Shown one piece after another: positions 9,781 to 20,532 of a stretch of 61,601 nt of DNA; position 1 is the first letter of the stretch; each line of letters starts with the position of its first letter. The stretch lies in assembly GCA_003427395.1 (NCBI GenBank), contig BFEA01000452.1, positions 598,697 to 660,297 of the forward strand, given 5' to 3'. Source of the stretch: Chara braunii (Eukaryota; Streptophyta; Charophyceae; Charales; Characeae). The position numbers and the translations under genes are program-made. The notes beneath the pieces were generated by a model, which had not been told where the DNA came from, did not search any database, and worked only from the letters and a program-made list of their open reading frames with translations.

Positions 9781-10106
9781 AGTTAGATGGCGAGGATAGT
9801 GTTGAGGGTAGCAACCTCGCCGCGGTAGTCAAGACTAAGGCAAGTGGCCACGACAAGGGCGGTCAACAACGGAGTCAGGGGCAAACCGAAAACCCAAACA
9901 AAATAGTTGCTTGGGTTAGAGCCGGTTTGGATCAAGATGTGTGGCAGGACCGTTGGCAGCATGGGGCTTGCATAAACTACAGCGAGTATGGCCATCAGCA
10001 GTTCAAATGCAAGAACGCTAAGTTCGTGCTGAAGATCCCTCCTAAGCGTGGGTATCCTTCTTCTCAGTCTGGGGCCTCAACGAGCTCTAGCTCGGGAAAC
10101 ACCTAG
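9781..10106 (+). pseudogene. gag C-terminus of element A with damaged zinc knuckle
   Basis: It matches the element E gag tail at 54537-54860. The nucleocapsid CCHC knuckle is CINYSEYGHQQFKC here, so the second cysteine has become tyrosine (element E keeps CINCGEYGHTQFKC). A Ser-rich end (TSSSSGNT) is followed by a TAG stop at 10104-10106. Near that stop lies the GGGAAAC heptamer. One early in-frame stop (TAG) interrupts the tail. Confidence 0.85.
10094..10100 (+). promoter_or_regulatory. Candidate -1 ribosomal frameshift site GGGAAAC at gag/pol
   Basis: In the gag frame the heptamer reads TCG GGA AAC, that is G_GGA_AAC, a canonical X_XXY_YYZ slippery site, and the gag stop follows after one codon. 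From here the -1 frame is open into pol (GKHLGPIEVVAASTL...) until a stop at 10307-10309 that breaks an otherwise conserved Trp codon. Element E has the identical arrangement at 54543-54549 on the minus strand. Confidence 0.65.
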
Positions 10107-13100
10107 GGCCAATTGAAGTTGTAGCTGCTTCTACTCTTGTTGAAGGAGGTGATGTACCCTCCCCGCTTCAAGAGTTGGCCGAAGCCATCGACTCCTTAGT
10201 CACCCCGCAGACACATTCGGACCCAACTATACTATGTACGTTGGATGTGTTTGAAGCCTTAGAGGACCTTCAAGGTGAGTGGTCGGCATGGGACCCTCGT
10301 GAGTCCTAAGTGGCACTAAGTCGAGGTCCTAGAGGGGATTTCATTGTGGAAGTTGGTGTAGGTGACCGCAAGTGCGGTGCCTTCATAGACATCGACTCCA
10401 GGCAAAACTTCATAAGTCACGATTGCGTTGAGAGACTGCGCCTAAAGGTCCGGGTGCAGCGCCTTAATAGACCTGTAGCATCTACTTTGGCCAACAAAGA
10501 GCGCATGATGGTGGAGGACTACGTTGAGGATGCGGTCTGCACTTTTTCCTATCCAGGAGGAGAACTTAATCATAGAATTTCGTTCTTGGTGAGCAGCGAT
10601 TTGCCTTTCGATATGTTGTTAGGAATGTACTACCTTGAGGTTGCCAAACCCTAGTTTGACGAGGACAAGAAGGTGCTAAAGAAGGAGTTGCCTAATGGGA
10701 GAACCGTTAGACTGGCTAAGTACAAAGCCAGTAGGTTAATTGACTCCTATGGGTGCCTATACGCACCTGCGTTCTATGATTATTACAAACAAAACCAAGA
10801 GGAAGGTATGTACCTAGTCTGTGTCTTTAAGAAAGAGGAGGCCGTTAAAACACCTCCCAAGATAGAGAATATCGTCGCTAAGTACCCTGATCTATTTGAG
10901 GAGCCTACAAGAGTTGTAGACAAGGAGGTCGTTCATGTCATAGAGATCATCTCAGGTAGCAAGACACCTAAAGGGAGAATCTATAGGATGGCTCCGACCG
11001 AGTTGGACGAGCTTCGACGACAACTGAAAGAGCTCACAAAGAAGGGTTGGATACAGCCTAGCACCTCCCCCTTTGGCTCACCAGTATGATTTGTCCCAAA
11101 GAAAGGGGGAACACTAAGGATGTGCATTGATTATAGAGGCCACAATGCCATCACTGCTAAGAACACAGAGCCTCTACCATGCATCGACAACCTATTGGAT
11201 AGGGTGCAGGGATTGATATAGACTTAAAATTCGACTACCATCAAATTGCTATGAGACCAGAGGATCAACACAAATGCATTCCAGACCAGGTACGGTCTGT
11301 GCGAGTTTGTGGTGATGCCCTTTGGCCTTTGCAATGCGTCGGGTACATTCCAACACGCCATGAATAGGATTTTTCATGACTACTTACATAAGTTTGTCGC
11401 CGTGTACCTCGATGGTATACTTACCATTAGTAAGACTGTCGAGCAGCATGCTCAACATGTAGACAAGGTACTTTCACTCCTTCGGCGGCACAAGTATAAG
11501 ATAAACTCAAAAAAATGTGAGTTCGGTCGTACTCGAATCTTGTACTTGGGTCATGAAGTCTCCGCGGATGGGATTAGGCCCGAAGATGCGAAGGTGGCTA
11601 GCATACGTGACTGGCCACGACCCCAGTCTGTGACTGAGGTAAGATCATTATTGGGAATGTGTGGTTATTACCGCAACTTCGTTAAGAACTATAGCACTAT
11701 CACATCTCCCTTGACTGATCTAACTCAACTTGATACGCCATGGGAATGAACCGACGAGTGTGAGGCAGCTTTCAGGCGTTTGAAGCATGCACTCGCGCAC
11801 CATGAGGTTCTCATGGTACCCGACCCGCAAAGGCCGTTTGTTGTCACCACTGAGTCAAGCCAATGCGACATTGGCGCAGTGCTGGCTGAGCAGGAAGGGA
11901 AAAAGTTGAGACCGGTCGAGTATATGAGCAAGAAGATGCCATCAAAGAAGTTGGCAAAGTCCACCTACAAGAGGGAACTTTATGCCCTCTACAAAGCACT
12001 GGTCCACTGAAGGCACTATCTGTTAAGAAGGTTCTTCTATTTGAGAACTGACCATCAGACCCTCAAGTGGATCAAGACACAACCGGTTCTCTCCGACGCA
12101 CTCAAACGCGGGATTGAAGTCATAGATCAGTATGACTTCAAACTAGACTATGTGAAAGGAGAGTATAACAAGGTTGTAGATGCATTGTCTCGAAGGGCAG
12201 ATTATCTAGGTGCGCTGATTTCTGAGTTTGGCCTTTCTGAGAACGTTACTCGATCATTGGGGGAAGCCTACAAGGAAGACCCTATCACGATGGACATCAT
12301 CAACAAACTGGAGGCCAAATACAAAGCCACCACTGACGAGTTTGTGATGGTGGATGGGTTTATCTTTCTTGAGAAGGCGTGGTTTAAGAGGTTAGTTGTT
12401 CCATCTAGAGAGATTTTGGTAGTTTATTTTTAGGTGAGTGCCACGACGCAACGGGACACTTCGGCTATAAGAAGACTAGTGTTAATTTAGTACACCGATT
12501 CTGGAGGCCTAGCATGCTGGACGATGCAAAGAAGTATGTACAGACATGTCAACTCCGTCAACGGAACAAGCCGCGTACTCAAGCTCCGCTTGGGTTACCA
12601 AAGCCTCTACCCATCCCTGCTGGTCCGAGGCAGAGTATCTTTGTGGACTTCATGGATACCCTCGTGACCAGCAAGAGTGGCAAGAGACATATTTTCGTCA
12701 TAGTTGATAGGTTCACTAAGTTTGCTAGACTAATTGCCATGCCGGAGACCACCAGGAAGTTATTCATGGATAACTGGGTGCGTGACTTTGGACTGCCAAA
12801 GACGATCGTTAGTGATAGAGTTGTGCGTTTCACAAGCGAGATGTGGAAGAAGGCAGTTGAACAGATGGGCAACCAGTTCCAAATGACTTCTGGGAATCAT
12901 CCTGGAGCCAATCGGCAGGCTGAACAGATGAACCGGGTGGTGCAGCATCTGCTGAGGCATTATATTAAGCCCAGCCAGGATGACTGGGGTGAGAGATTAC
13001 CTCCCATCGCCAGCCTGTACAATAATGTTGTACGCAGCACCACCGGGGTCACCCTGAATCAGCTGCATCTGGGGTGGAAGCCTAGATCTGCACTAGACTT

Positions 13101-13764
13101 CCTCCGTCCTGAAAACCGACCCGCTGCAACTCCTGAAACCATGGAGTTTGGCGTCCAATACGAGAAGTTGTTGCAGCAAGCCATCGAGAACATCAAGAAG
13201 TCTCAGGAAGCAATGATTGCTTATGAGAACAAGCATCACCGACAGTCCACATTTCAGGTAGGGGAACGTGTCTGGGTTAAGGCAAGTGAACTGGGACAGG
13301 AGTTCGGCATCGCTAGGAAACTAATGCCTCAGTACTTCAGTCCCTGGGAAGTCTTGGATGTTGTGGGTACTGGGAAGTCCTGGATGTTGTGGGTAGTGAG
13401 ATGGATGGTCCCTCGTACGTTGTCCTTATCCCTGGTCACTTACGCACTCACCCTGTGTTTCATGCCTCAAAGCTCGCTCCTTTCGCTGAGATACAACAGT
13501 TCCCATCAAGGAGATCTATGCTGCCCCCAACCACGGATAGCCACGTGGACGTCAACGATATCTGGGAGCACACAGCCACGTCTCTTCCCAAGCCAGCTGG
13601 CAGGGGTAGACCCACCTAAACCTATAAGGGAGTACAGAGTACGGTTCAGGCGTCATACTGACCCGAAGGAAGATCGGTGGTTTACCAGGGAAGAACTGGT
13701 CAAGACAGCTCCTCAGATCGTGGCCGAGTATGAGAGGAAAGTGAAGGGGAAGGCACCAGCATGA
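10101..13764 (+). pseudogene. pol of element A (PR-RT-RNase H-IN-chromodomain), multiply broken
   Basis: Domain order is a retropepsin-like protease (about 10340-10640; the DIGST active site reads DIDSR, so it is damaged), RT (about 10980-11750; the YLDD box reads YLDG), RNase H (about 11780-12200, including TDHQTLKWIKTQP), and an integrase zinc region and core (about 12440-13150). The catalytic Asp residues are present but the Glu is replaced (HPGANRQAEQ; elements C and E have HPEA). A GPY/chromodomain-like tail with an RGRP motif ends near 13764. Several stops and frameshifts occur (for example 10307, 10651, 11087, 11747, 12008), plus deletions near 11215 and at 12750. Confidence 0.9.
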
Positions 13765-13789
13765 AGCATCTCAGCGGACTTTCGAAGCT

Positions 13790-14886
13790 AAGGGGGATGG
13801 AATTGGAGGAACAAGCCCTCACGACGCCCCATATCAGACATATGCATGTCCTGCGCAGAGGCCCCCAGCAAGCCGAGTGCCCGCCCTAAGTGAAGGCGGG
13901 CCTGAATATTCGTCAGAGGCCAAAATTCGACATTTTCATATATGGGTATTCAGGTTGGTACAGCCCGCCAGTTGGTTGAGCGGACGTGCGAGCCTCACTA
14001 AGCTGCGTCGTACAATTGGCCCAGGCCTTGGCATTTGCGCGTGGGCACACACACACAAAGCAGGGCTGATACATCATGAAGTGCCACCAGCCTATGCAAA
14101 AGCAGTACTGTCAACGTACCTACCACGGGGTCCTGTGGAAATGCAGCAAACGGCCCAAGTCCGGAAACTCAGGCCGTCCCCAACTGTAAAGGGCCCAGGC
14201 CCTCAACTGTAGTCTCTGGCCTGGGCGCAGGAACTGGGGCCCAATAGGAAGCTACTGGAAGCTTCCAGCCAGGCCACACGCAGCATCCTGGAGGCTGCCA
14301 CTTCCATATAGGAAGAGAGGCAGCCCAGGCCAGGATTCTGCCCCGCGCAGGCAATGCGGTCACGCTGCTGTGCTGCTGCATTGGATGCTGCGTCGCAGCC
14401 AGTGCGCTTGGGGGGCACGTTGAATTGAAGTGGGGCGCTGCAGGGCAGCGGAGCGAGGGCAGCCATAGCCGGGATGCTGGGCGCTAGGCGGTAAGAGGGC
14501 GATCAGGTGGTCTTCAGGGAAGGAGGCGAGTGTGTGTGCGGGGGGATGAGATACGTACCTAGTGCATGAAGAGAGGTCGGCTATGGTGTTGACATCATGT
14601 ACATTGGTCTTCGAGAGTCGAAGTGAGCCTGTTGCGTGAACACAGCTGTAGGTAGGATAGTCGAGTAGGGTAGGCTAGGGGCTGGGCGCCAGACAGAGAG
14701 GAGCGACTTTGGATACTGTGTTGGTGTGGCCTGAGGGCTTGAACATGGGCTCATTACTTCATTGTATTGCTCTTTTGTATGGATTCTTGGTGCAATTGTG
14801 CTCTCTGCTTGAACGCGACTACTTGGACATCTGTGTGATTTCGCAACTTGGTTTTCTGTATATCGTTCACACTCATATTCCTTGCA
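13790..14886 (+). repeat. Polypurine tract and 3' LTR of element A
   Basis: AAGGGGGATGGAA (13790-13802) is the plus-strand priming tract, identical to those of elements C and E. The LTR runs from TTGGAGGAAC at 13803 to TTGCA at 14886 and matches 3632-4696 plus 6074-6103. The first bases are mutated from TG to TT. It is uninterrupted, so it serves as the empty-site reference for the D solo LTR. Confidence 0.88.
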
Positions 14887-15599
14887 CATCATTATGTAAT
14901 ATGTATCTTGATAGTCGGGATGTGAGATTGATAAGCAGAGCAATCGACGGTGAAAGTGGATAGCTGTGCTGGGACAATGACTGAGTTTTGGAAAATCAAA
15001 CACACAAGGTTGCGGTTTCCGTACGTGGGGAGTGTCAATGTTGTCATGAACAATGACGGCATATGTGGGATAGGGAGGAATGATGACAGCGGAAAACCGT
15101 GTTTGGACAGTGATTGGGTATTTGGGTAATTAATCGCACAAGGTCATGCTTTCCGTACTAGAAGATCTTGGAGTTGTGATAGTGACAACAAGTTGGAATA
15201 ACAGCGACGAATAGCAAGTATGGGTATGTGACACCTTGAGTGACGTTGATGTGGTATTTGGACAACTCAACTTCATCGTACGACTCGATAAGCTGAGGTA
15301 TGCCAATGGCCATAGTTGATGGATATGCGGTGGGAAGATACAAGGCCATCACTCGCAGAAATCCAGAATTTAATCTTGATTTCGAATGACAAGGTGTTAA
15401 CTGGGTTGGTCGGAGGAATATCAATGGATGTACGTGATGAAGTACGTGACGAAACTGGGACGCTGGACCCGGTTTCCAGCTAGGACATCTGACGGAATAT
15501 GATGGTTGAATCGGATGGTAGAAACACCCTCACGGCAGACTGACGCATTGCAGAAGGAGACTGGGTAGGTGGGTGGTGAGTATGAGGTAGGTACCAGGG
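14887..15599. other. Unassigned low-copy sequence
   Basis: No coding region, LTR end or tandem repeat is recognisable. Short words such as CACAAGGT and TTTCCGTAC recur twice (about 15004-15025 and 15137-15156), a hint of an old duplication, but nothing more can be supported. Confidence 0.4.
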
Positions 15600-16705
15600 A
15601 CTGCGCAAAGGTCCAACCCTGGCACAACAAGGAGGAACTCTACGGCATATACGTCCCAGGGGTGCAAACGGCCATGGACCGGAGGCCTTTCACCCAGAGC
15701 TTCCAATCTCAGACTTAGCAATAGACCTGGCAGACTGCCAAAGCATCACAGCCATGCAAACTACAAACTTTGACAGTCAAGGCCAGTTACCGGATGCTCG
15801 GACCCAGGGTCAACGTGCAGTCCATCATCCGAGATTGGTGGATGAGACATCTCAACATCAGCAGGGGCAACCTCCGCTCTATCAAATGGTTTTGGGGGAT
15901 GAAGGACCGCCTAGCCAAATTCACTTCCTTGCAATGGCAGATCATTCACAATGCTTCCACACAAACGATTGGTTGATCGATCACACTCAACTAGAGCAAA
16001 AAGGCGTAGCTTGGCCATGGTGCAAATTCTGGGAAAAAGGCTTCCCCAGCCGTAAGATCATGGAGACCATAGAACATATCATGGTGCAAATTCTGGGTAA
16101 AAGGCTTCCCCAGCCGTAAGATCATGGAGGCCATAGAACATATCTTCTCCAGTGCCCCGGCTCAGTCCTTAGGCGGCAATGGTGGGACCGGATCTGGAGG
16201 CAACCGGGCAGTGAAGTGGTCATGGGATTGGAAAGCAATCCTGCCAGGAAACTGGCAGCCAACCCCCCAGTCCACAGTTGCTCATACTCTATTCACGCTC
16301 GGCAGAAAGGTGGTGCTCTGGGGGCTGTGGTGGAAGCGGTGTGTACATGACCAGGAAGGGGTCAGGGTGGATGGGGCAGAGGTCTCAGAAGCCATCAAAC
16401 AGTTCCTACAGACAGAGCTGCAAGCCAAATAGAAATACACACAGGAAAAATTGAAGCTTCACACACAAAAAACTGACATTCAGAACACTATTAACCAGTT
16501 TTGCTCTGACTGGCTGGGGACGAAAAATGGCAATTGGATGGCCCAACCGGAGTGGCCAGGGGGGGAGGTAGGGGAGGGCCCAATCAAGAAGGACTGCTCT
16601 TTAAAATTTCATGATTGGTTGCAGATAGAGCCCAATGTTCCTGAGGATGGCACACGTCTAGCTGTGACATGTAGCCCGAATGGCGCGGGAGCTGAGCAAT
16701 GACAG
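15600..16705 (+). pseudogene. LINE ORF2 3' fragment (zf-RVT region), frameshifted
   Basis: Peptides such as KASYRMLGPRVNVQSIIRDW and AKFTSLQWQI align with the minus-strand LINE at 27963-29345 (SVYKMLRP..., AKITSLQWQI). The region is the C-terminal part of a non-LTR retrotransposon ORF2, downstream of the RT core, with remnants of the zf-RVT zinc motif (WPWCKF...TIEHIF). A 64-bp tandem duplication (16017-16144) and other indels break the frame. It ends near 16702 with no obvious poly-A. The fragment is 5' truncated, as is usual for LINEs. Confidence 0.8.
16017..16144 (+). repeat. 64-bp tandem duplication in the LINE fragment
   Basis: Two head-to-tail copies (16017-16080 and 16081-16144) begin ATGGTGCAAATTCTGGG and end CATAGAACATATC. 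They differ at only a couple of bases. The length is not a multiple of three, so the duplication itself shifts the LINE frame. Confidence 0.92.
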
Positions 16706-17099
16706 TGACGCGCGGCTGACACGGAGTGCAAGATGCTTGCACATTGCGTTGGCATGCAGGCATGCGATGCTTGCGGTATGGTCGCAGGCCTCTGGCGGGG
16801 CTCATGGGCACTCCTGGCAGGTGTGGCACATGCGCATTGCCAGCGGTGTGCACAGGCACGGCTGGCGGGGCAAACAAGAGTTTAGAGCTGCTGGCGGAGT
16901 GGGTGCGAACTGCGGGAGGAGAGCGTGGTCGTCGTTGGTGGTCCCCTGGGCGCTGCTGGGGGTGCGCATGTGCACAGCTGGCAAGCGAGCGGGCATTGCT
17001 GGCAAGTATTGGAATATACTCGCTGACTGGCCATGCCGCCATGTCAGCGCTGATCTGGCCGTGGTCAAGGCATCTCATGTGGGGGTGGCGCTAGCTGAT
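16706..17099. other. GC-rich unassigned sequence
   Basis: Rich in GC and in GCTGGCGGGG-type words, with overlapping open frames on both strands but no recognisable domain. It could be LINE 3' flank or the start of the LTR that ends at 18161. No boundary is visible. Confidence 0.35.
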
Positions 17100-18177
17100 T
17101 CAAGAGAGATGAGAGAACGAAACTAGACGGCGAGGAGGTGGATAGAACCACGCCACTTATTGTTGCCTGGCTTTTGAAAGCACATAGTGTCATCTCTCTG
17201 CTCACGCTTCATTCGGGCGATGCTGCAGGCTAGTATGCCGTATGGAGGGGAGTTTTGCTTTTGACTAAAGCATAGCTTCTTGAGGAATCACTTCTTCTCT
17301 TTATCTTGTGGGTTCTAAGGGAGGGAGGTCGGCTGTCGTGAGGGGAGAAGAGGAGAGTGTGTCACGAGGAGTGGGAGGAGGATTGCCAGGTGACAGGGAG
17401 TTAGGGGTCTTTGATGAGAAGTCCAAACGTCGCCAAGAATTCGCCGGAGGACACTGCCTCAATCTAGGGATTCTCTGCCATCGGCTCGTCATCAGTTTCG
17501 TTTTCTGCAGACCACATCATCGGGAAGATACTGCGCTCATCAGGGGACATCTACATCAACATCACCGTGGGACATATCAGCATCATCATCTCCATCATTG
17601 AGGTGCGTGAGATTGGGAGGAAGGGGGGGGGGTGTATCTCCACCGTCATCCATCTTCCATCTTTCTTTTCCTCTTCCCCTACTTTACTCTCCTCCTCTGT
17701 ACCCTTCATCTACTCCTCTCTAATCTTCTCTCCTTTCCTTCTTCTCTCTTGCTGTCTCTTTTTCTCTGTTCTCGCCGAACCGCTGCTTCTTTTGTTGGGG
17801 TTCTGCGCATCTTCCGAGAGTGAAGAAGGGACAGCGGGACAACAATGAATGTAGTGGCAGGGGGAAGGGTGGGGGAAGGGGCGGGGTATCAAGGAGGAAG
17901 AGGGTTATGGAGGAGGACATTGGGAGAGAAGATTAGGGTCTAGGGTGGTGGTCAGTTACATACCTGGTTCGAGTCTGAGACTGTGTGAGCGGCAGAGACC
18001 GCAGGAGACATAAACACTTTCTTTATAGTAAAGATATTTTGCGTATCAATCTCTCGTGGAATTCTTGTGTCTCGGCTATCGGTTCCAAGTGTGAACACTC
18101 ATCTGGATGCTTGTTGCATGTGTGTGCGAGGTTGAGGGTGATTGACTTGTGAATCATTGCATTGGTATCAAAGCTGG
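17100..18177 (+). repeat. Probable LTR 3' portion with primer-binding site (family I)
   Basis: A TGGTATCAAAGCTGG sequence at 18163-18177 matches the plant initiator-Met PBS, and the bases before it end ...CATTGCA (18161), an LTR-like CA end. Upstream is a long pyrimidine-rich stretch (about 17640-17775) and an ATTGATTCAC-like tail typical of the LTR ends here. The LTR start cannot be fixed, and no second LTR is in the window. Confidence 0.5.
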
Positions 18178-19042
18178 ATCCCACTACATCTGCTTGGAGA
18201 AGCAGCGTTGGCAAGGGATAAGGCCGGCGGACAAAAAAAAAGAAAAAAGATACATCGGGGTTTGAAGTTGGAGCGAGGGCCGAAGAAGAAGAGGTTACGA
18301 TCGAGGAGCTTCATCAAAGGTGACATCAACACTAGTGAAGTGGTTTTTGCCCTGACCCTTGTCTTTTATGCAATTCATTTTTGTTTTGTTCAGTATCTTC
18401 CCTGAACTTTCCTAGAGACCTCTACTGCATTCAGTTATTTCTGTTGATGGCAATCTGGTCGCACTTTGACTTTGCTGCTTGAGTTTTTTGGTTTGTCCTA
18501 CGTGTTGAGGTTACATGCAGACTGAACCCATTAGTTGGATGAATCACCCGTATAGTAGGGAACGTGGGAATGAGCAGCGGACGCTCGTGAAACAACCCGA
18601 CTAGCCCAATGACCGGTACTGACCGACACGACCCTGAACCAGAGTTGACGCAGTGAAGGGAGTAGGTCACTAGGTAGATGCTCGACAACTGGATATATCA
18701 CCCGAGAGTAGGGAGCATGGGCATGAGTGCGTCATGCGACCGAATCAGTGCCGAGTCTGCTGACGCAATGAGTGGCTTTAAGTCTTGAGACAGAACCTGC
18801 ATCTGATGGCCACGACGTCATGTTTGTCTCGTTAAACAATTTTTGAGGTCCTTGCTGGCAGACCTTAAACAGTTGGCTGGCCATCAACTCTCCAGGGGAG
18901 TGTATTGACTGGTGTGGGGAAGGAAAGTAGAGTTGCGGACCCTGATCTAGGTTAGGATTAGGATTAAGTGTTGAGGCACATAAGTCTTTAGGGTTCTACG
19001 TGGTGAGGAGGCGGAGTTTACCTACTGTGACCGGATCTCACC
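18178..19042 (+). other. Leader region of family-I element
   Basis: Sequence between the PBS and the possible gag start at 19043. There are no significant ORFs. Short direct repeats occur (CGTATAGTAGGGAACGTGGG near 18550 and GAGAGTAGGGAGCATGGGC near 18703). An A-rich run lies at 18231-18250. Confidence 0.4.
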
Positions 19043-19345
19043 ATGGATGACTATCCTATGTTCGACTTCTTGACCCTCGGCGTGATATGAGGGCCCCTTC
19101 TTCGCATGCTCTTCCCACTGGGATTCCACCACACCTTCGGATTGGGCATAGTAGCTAGGTCCAGTAAGTCTACGTAGCCGTATACTCTGGAAGAGCAGGC
19201 AAAAATCGATGAAAAATTGATGGAAAAGAAGGAAAAGAAGGTGCAGAGATTGAAAAAGGAGGAGAGATTGAAAAAGGAGGAGGAGAAGATGAAAAAGAAG
19301 TTGGAGGAGGAGAAGAACAAGTTAGAAGAAAAACAAAAACCAGGC
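19043..19345 (+). pseudogene. gag-like remnant with a charged coiled coil
   Basis: The ATG at 19043 opens MDDYPMFDFLTLG and soon stops. From about 19191 a second frame reads YTLEEQAKIDEKLMEKKEKK and continues as a Lys/Glu heptad-like coil (RLKKEERLKKEEEKMKKK...) to about 19345, where similarity to anything gag-like ends. Placement behind a PBS and leader supports a gag remnant, but low-complexity Lys/Glu sequence is weak evidence alone. Confidence 0.45.
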
Positions 19346-19399
19346 TTGGGGCGCTCTGAACACGTTGGTACGGCCCCGAAAAAGAAGAAAAAAAAAGTT

Positions 19400-19496
19400 G
19401 TACGGGGCCTTCTCTGGACTTGTACGTGAGTATAAGTCCGCGTACGGTTCCACGTACGAAAAAAAATTGTACGATCTGTACGGAAAGGCCCCGTAC
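19400..19496. repeat. Concentric GTAC-rich inverted repeats
   Basis: GTACGGGGCC (19400-19409) pairs with GGCCCCGTAC (19487-19496). Inside, GTACGTG (19422-19428) pairs with CACGTAC (19451-19457). Near the centre lies CCGCGTACGG (19438-19447). About eight GTAC words occur from 19368 to 19496. The arrangement could extrude as a cruciform or fold as a hairpin RNA. Confidence 0.8.
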
Positions 19497-19549
19497 AGGT
19501 GCGGTAGGTAACGCAGTTGCTTTCTTTTCTCTGACGACACTCCCACTTG

Positions 19550-20457
19550 ACTCCACTAGTGCTTGCAGTAGTGGTGCTAATATTTTTCACCATCTAGATC
19601 TTGATCTTGACGGTGTCGTTTGCTTGCGTGACCATTCATTATGTTGGCTCATGGTTACCTTGGGATATCTCAAGTCCCCGCCACTCTCCCGCATTAGTTC
19701 CATTTTTTTATCCCGCCGGCGCGTGTCCCATTTTTCGACTATTTTTATTTAGGCCTATTTAGTCCCCGACAACGTCTCGAATGATGTCTCATTTTTATTT
19801 TTGGACCTCCTTGTCCTTGGTGGTTCCAATATCCCTTCCTCAAGTGCCCCATGCGTGCCGATTTTTCTTTGTCGCGAGATCTCATCTCACGGTCGCCGTA
19901 TTTGCCCTTATGCTGAAATCACTCTTTTTTTGTCTTTCGGGCTTACCGTGGCCCAATTTCTCTTGGCATAGGCATCCTTATGCAGTCTGTTATTTCTCGG
20001 ATTGCAACTGTAGCCTTTTCCCTAGTCCCACAACCCCACAACTTGCCCCAAAATGAAGCGCTCAATTTTCAAGTGCATCCGGGCTCAATATTAGCTTCGG
20101 ATGCACCTAAAACATGTGTTTTCTCTTCCTCATGCAGTCCGTTGTAACTCGGACTGCAATGGGGGTTGATTTCCTATCCCCATTGCCCCACAACTAGCCC
20201 ACAACTGAAGGAAAAAGAAACGGCCAACCTTCAAGTGCATCCGGGCTCAATATTGGCTCCGGATGCACCTAAGACATGTGTTTTTCTTCCCCCATGTAAT
20301 CCGTTGTATCTCGGTTTGCATGGGGCCTTGCTTTTCCTTGATTTTCTCTGCAAAATTAAAAGAAAATCAAGATCCTCTGCAACCGCCATATTCCTGAATG
20401 TATCTGGTCACGAATGCATCTCCCTAAGTAGTCGTTTTTTACCGTTAAGGCCTTTTT
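19550..20457. repeat. Degenerate repeat block with about 160-bp repeats and recurrent hairpins
   Basis: 19550-19615 resembles the V unit of the palindrome (compare about 20992-21050). Two copies of TTCAAGTGCATCCGGGCTCA followed by CGGATGCACCTA lie at about 20070 and 20230, giving a period near 160 bp. Hairpins at 19982-20005, 20134-20157 and 20290-20325 share an 8-base loop. No gene is present. The block ends at an N gap. Confidence 0.7.
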
Positions 20458-20532
20458 NNNNNNNNNNNNNNNNNNNNNNNNNNNNNNNNNNNNNNNNNNN
20501 NNNNNNNNNNNNNNNNNNNNNNNNNNNNNNNN
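20458..20532. other. Assembly gap, 75 N
   Basis: Run of N at the outer edge of the left palindrome arm, where inverted repeats would hamper assembly. Confidence 0.99.

Larger units (their letters stand above)
3632..14886 (+). mobile_element. Element A: full-span but dead Ty3/gypsy chromovirus with nested insertion and internal inversion
   Basis: The order is 5' LTR (3632-4696 plus 6074-6103, split by a solo D LTR), PBS 6107-6121, leader about 6122-8318, gag 8319-10106 with its middle inverted, pol to 13764, polypurine tract 13790-13802, and 3' LTR 13803-14886. CATC precedes the 5' LTR (3628-3631) and follows the 3' LTR (14887-14890), a probable short target-site duplication. It is closely related to elements C and E in pol and leader. 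Many stops, a lost zinc-knuckle cysteine, an altered RT YLDD box and a lost integrase glutamate make it non-autonomous. Confidence 0.85.

Noticed and set aside
11309-13764. Annotating separate small genes for each open pol piece
   Set aside because: They are consecutive fragments of one pol with stops and indels, so one pseudogene entry is more accurate.
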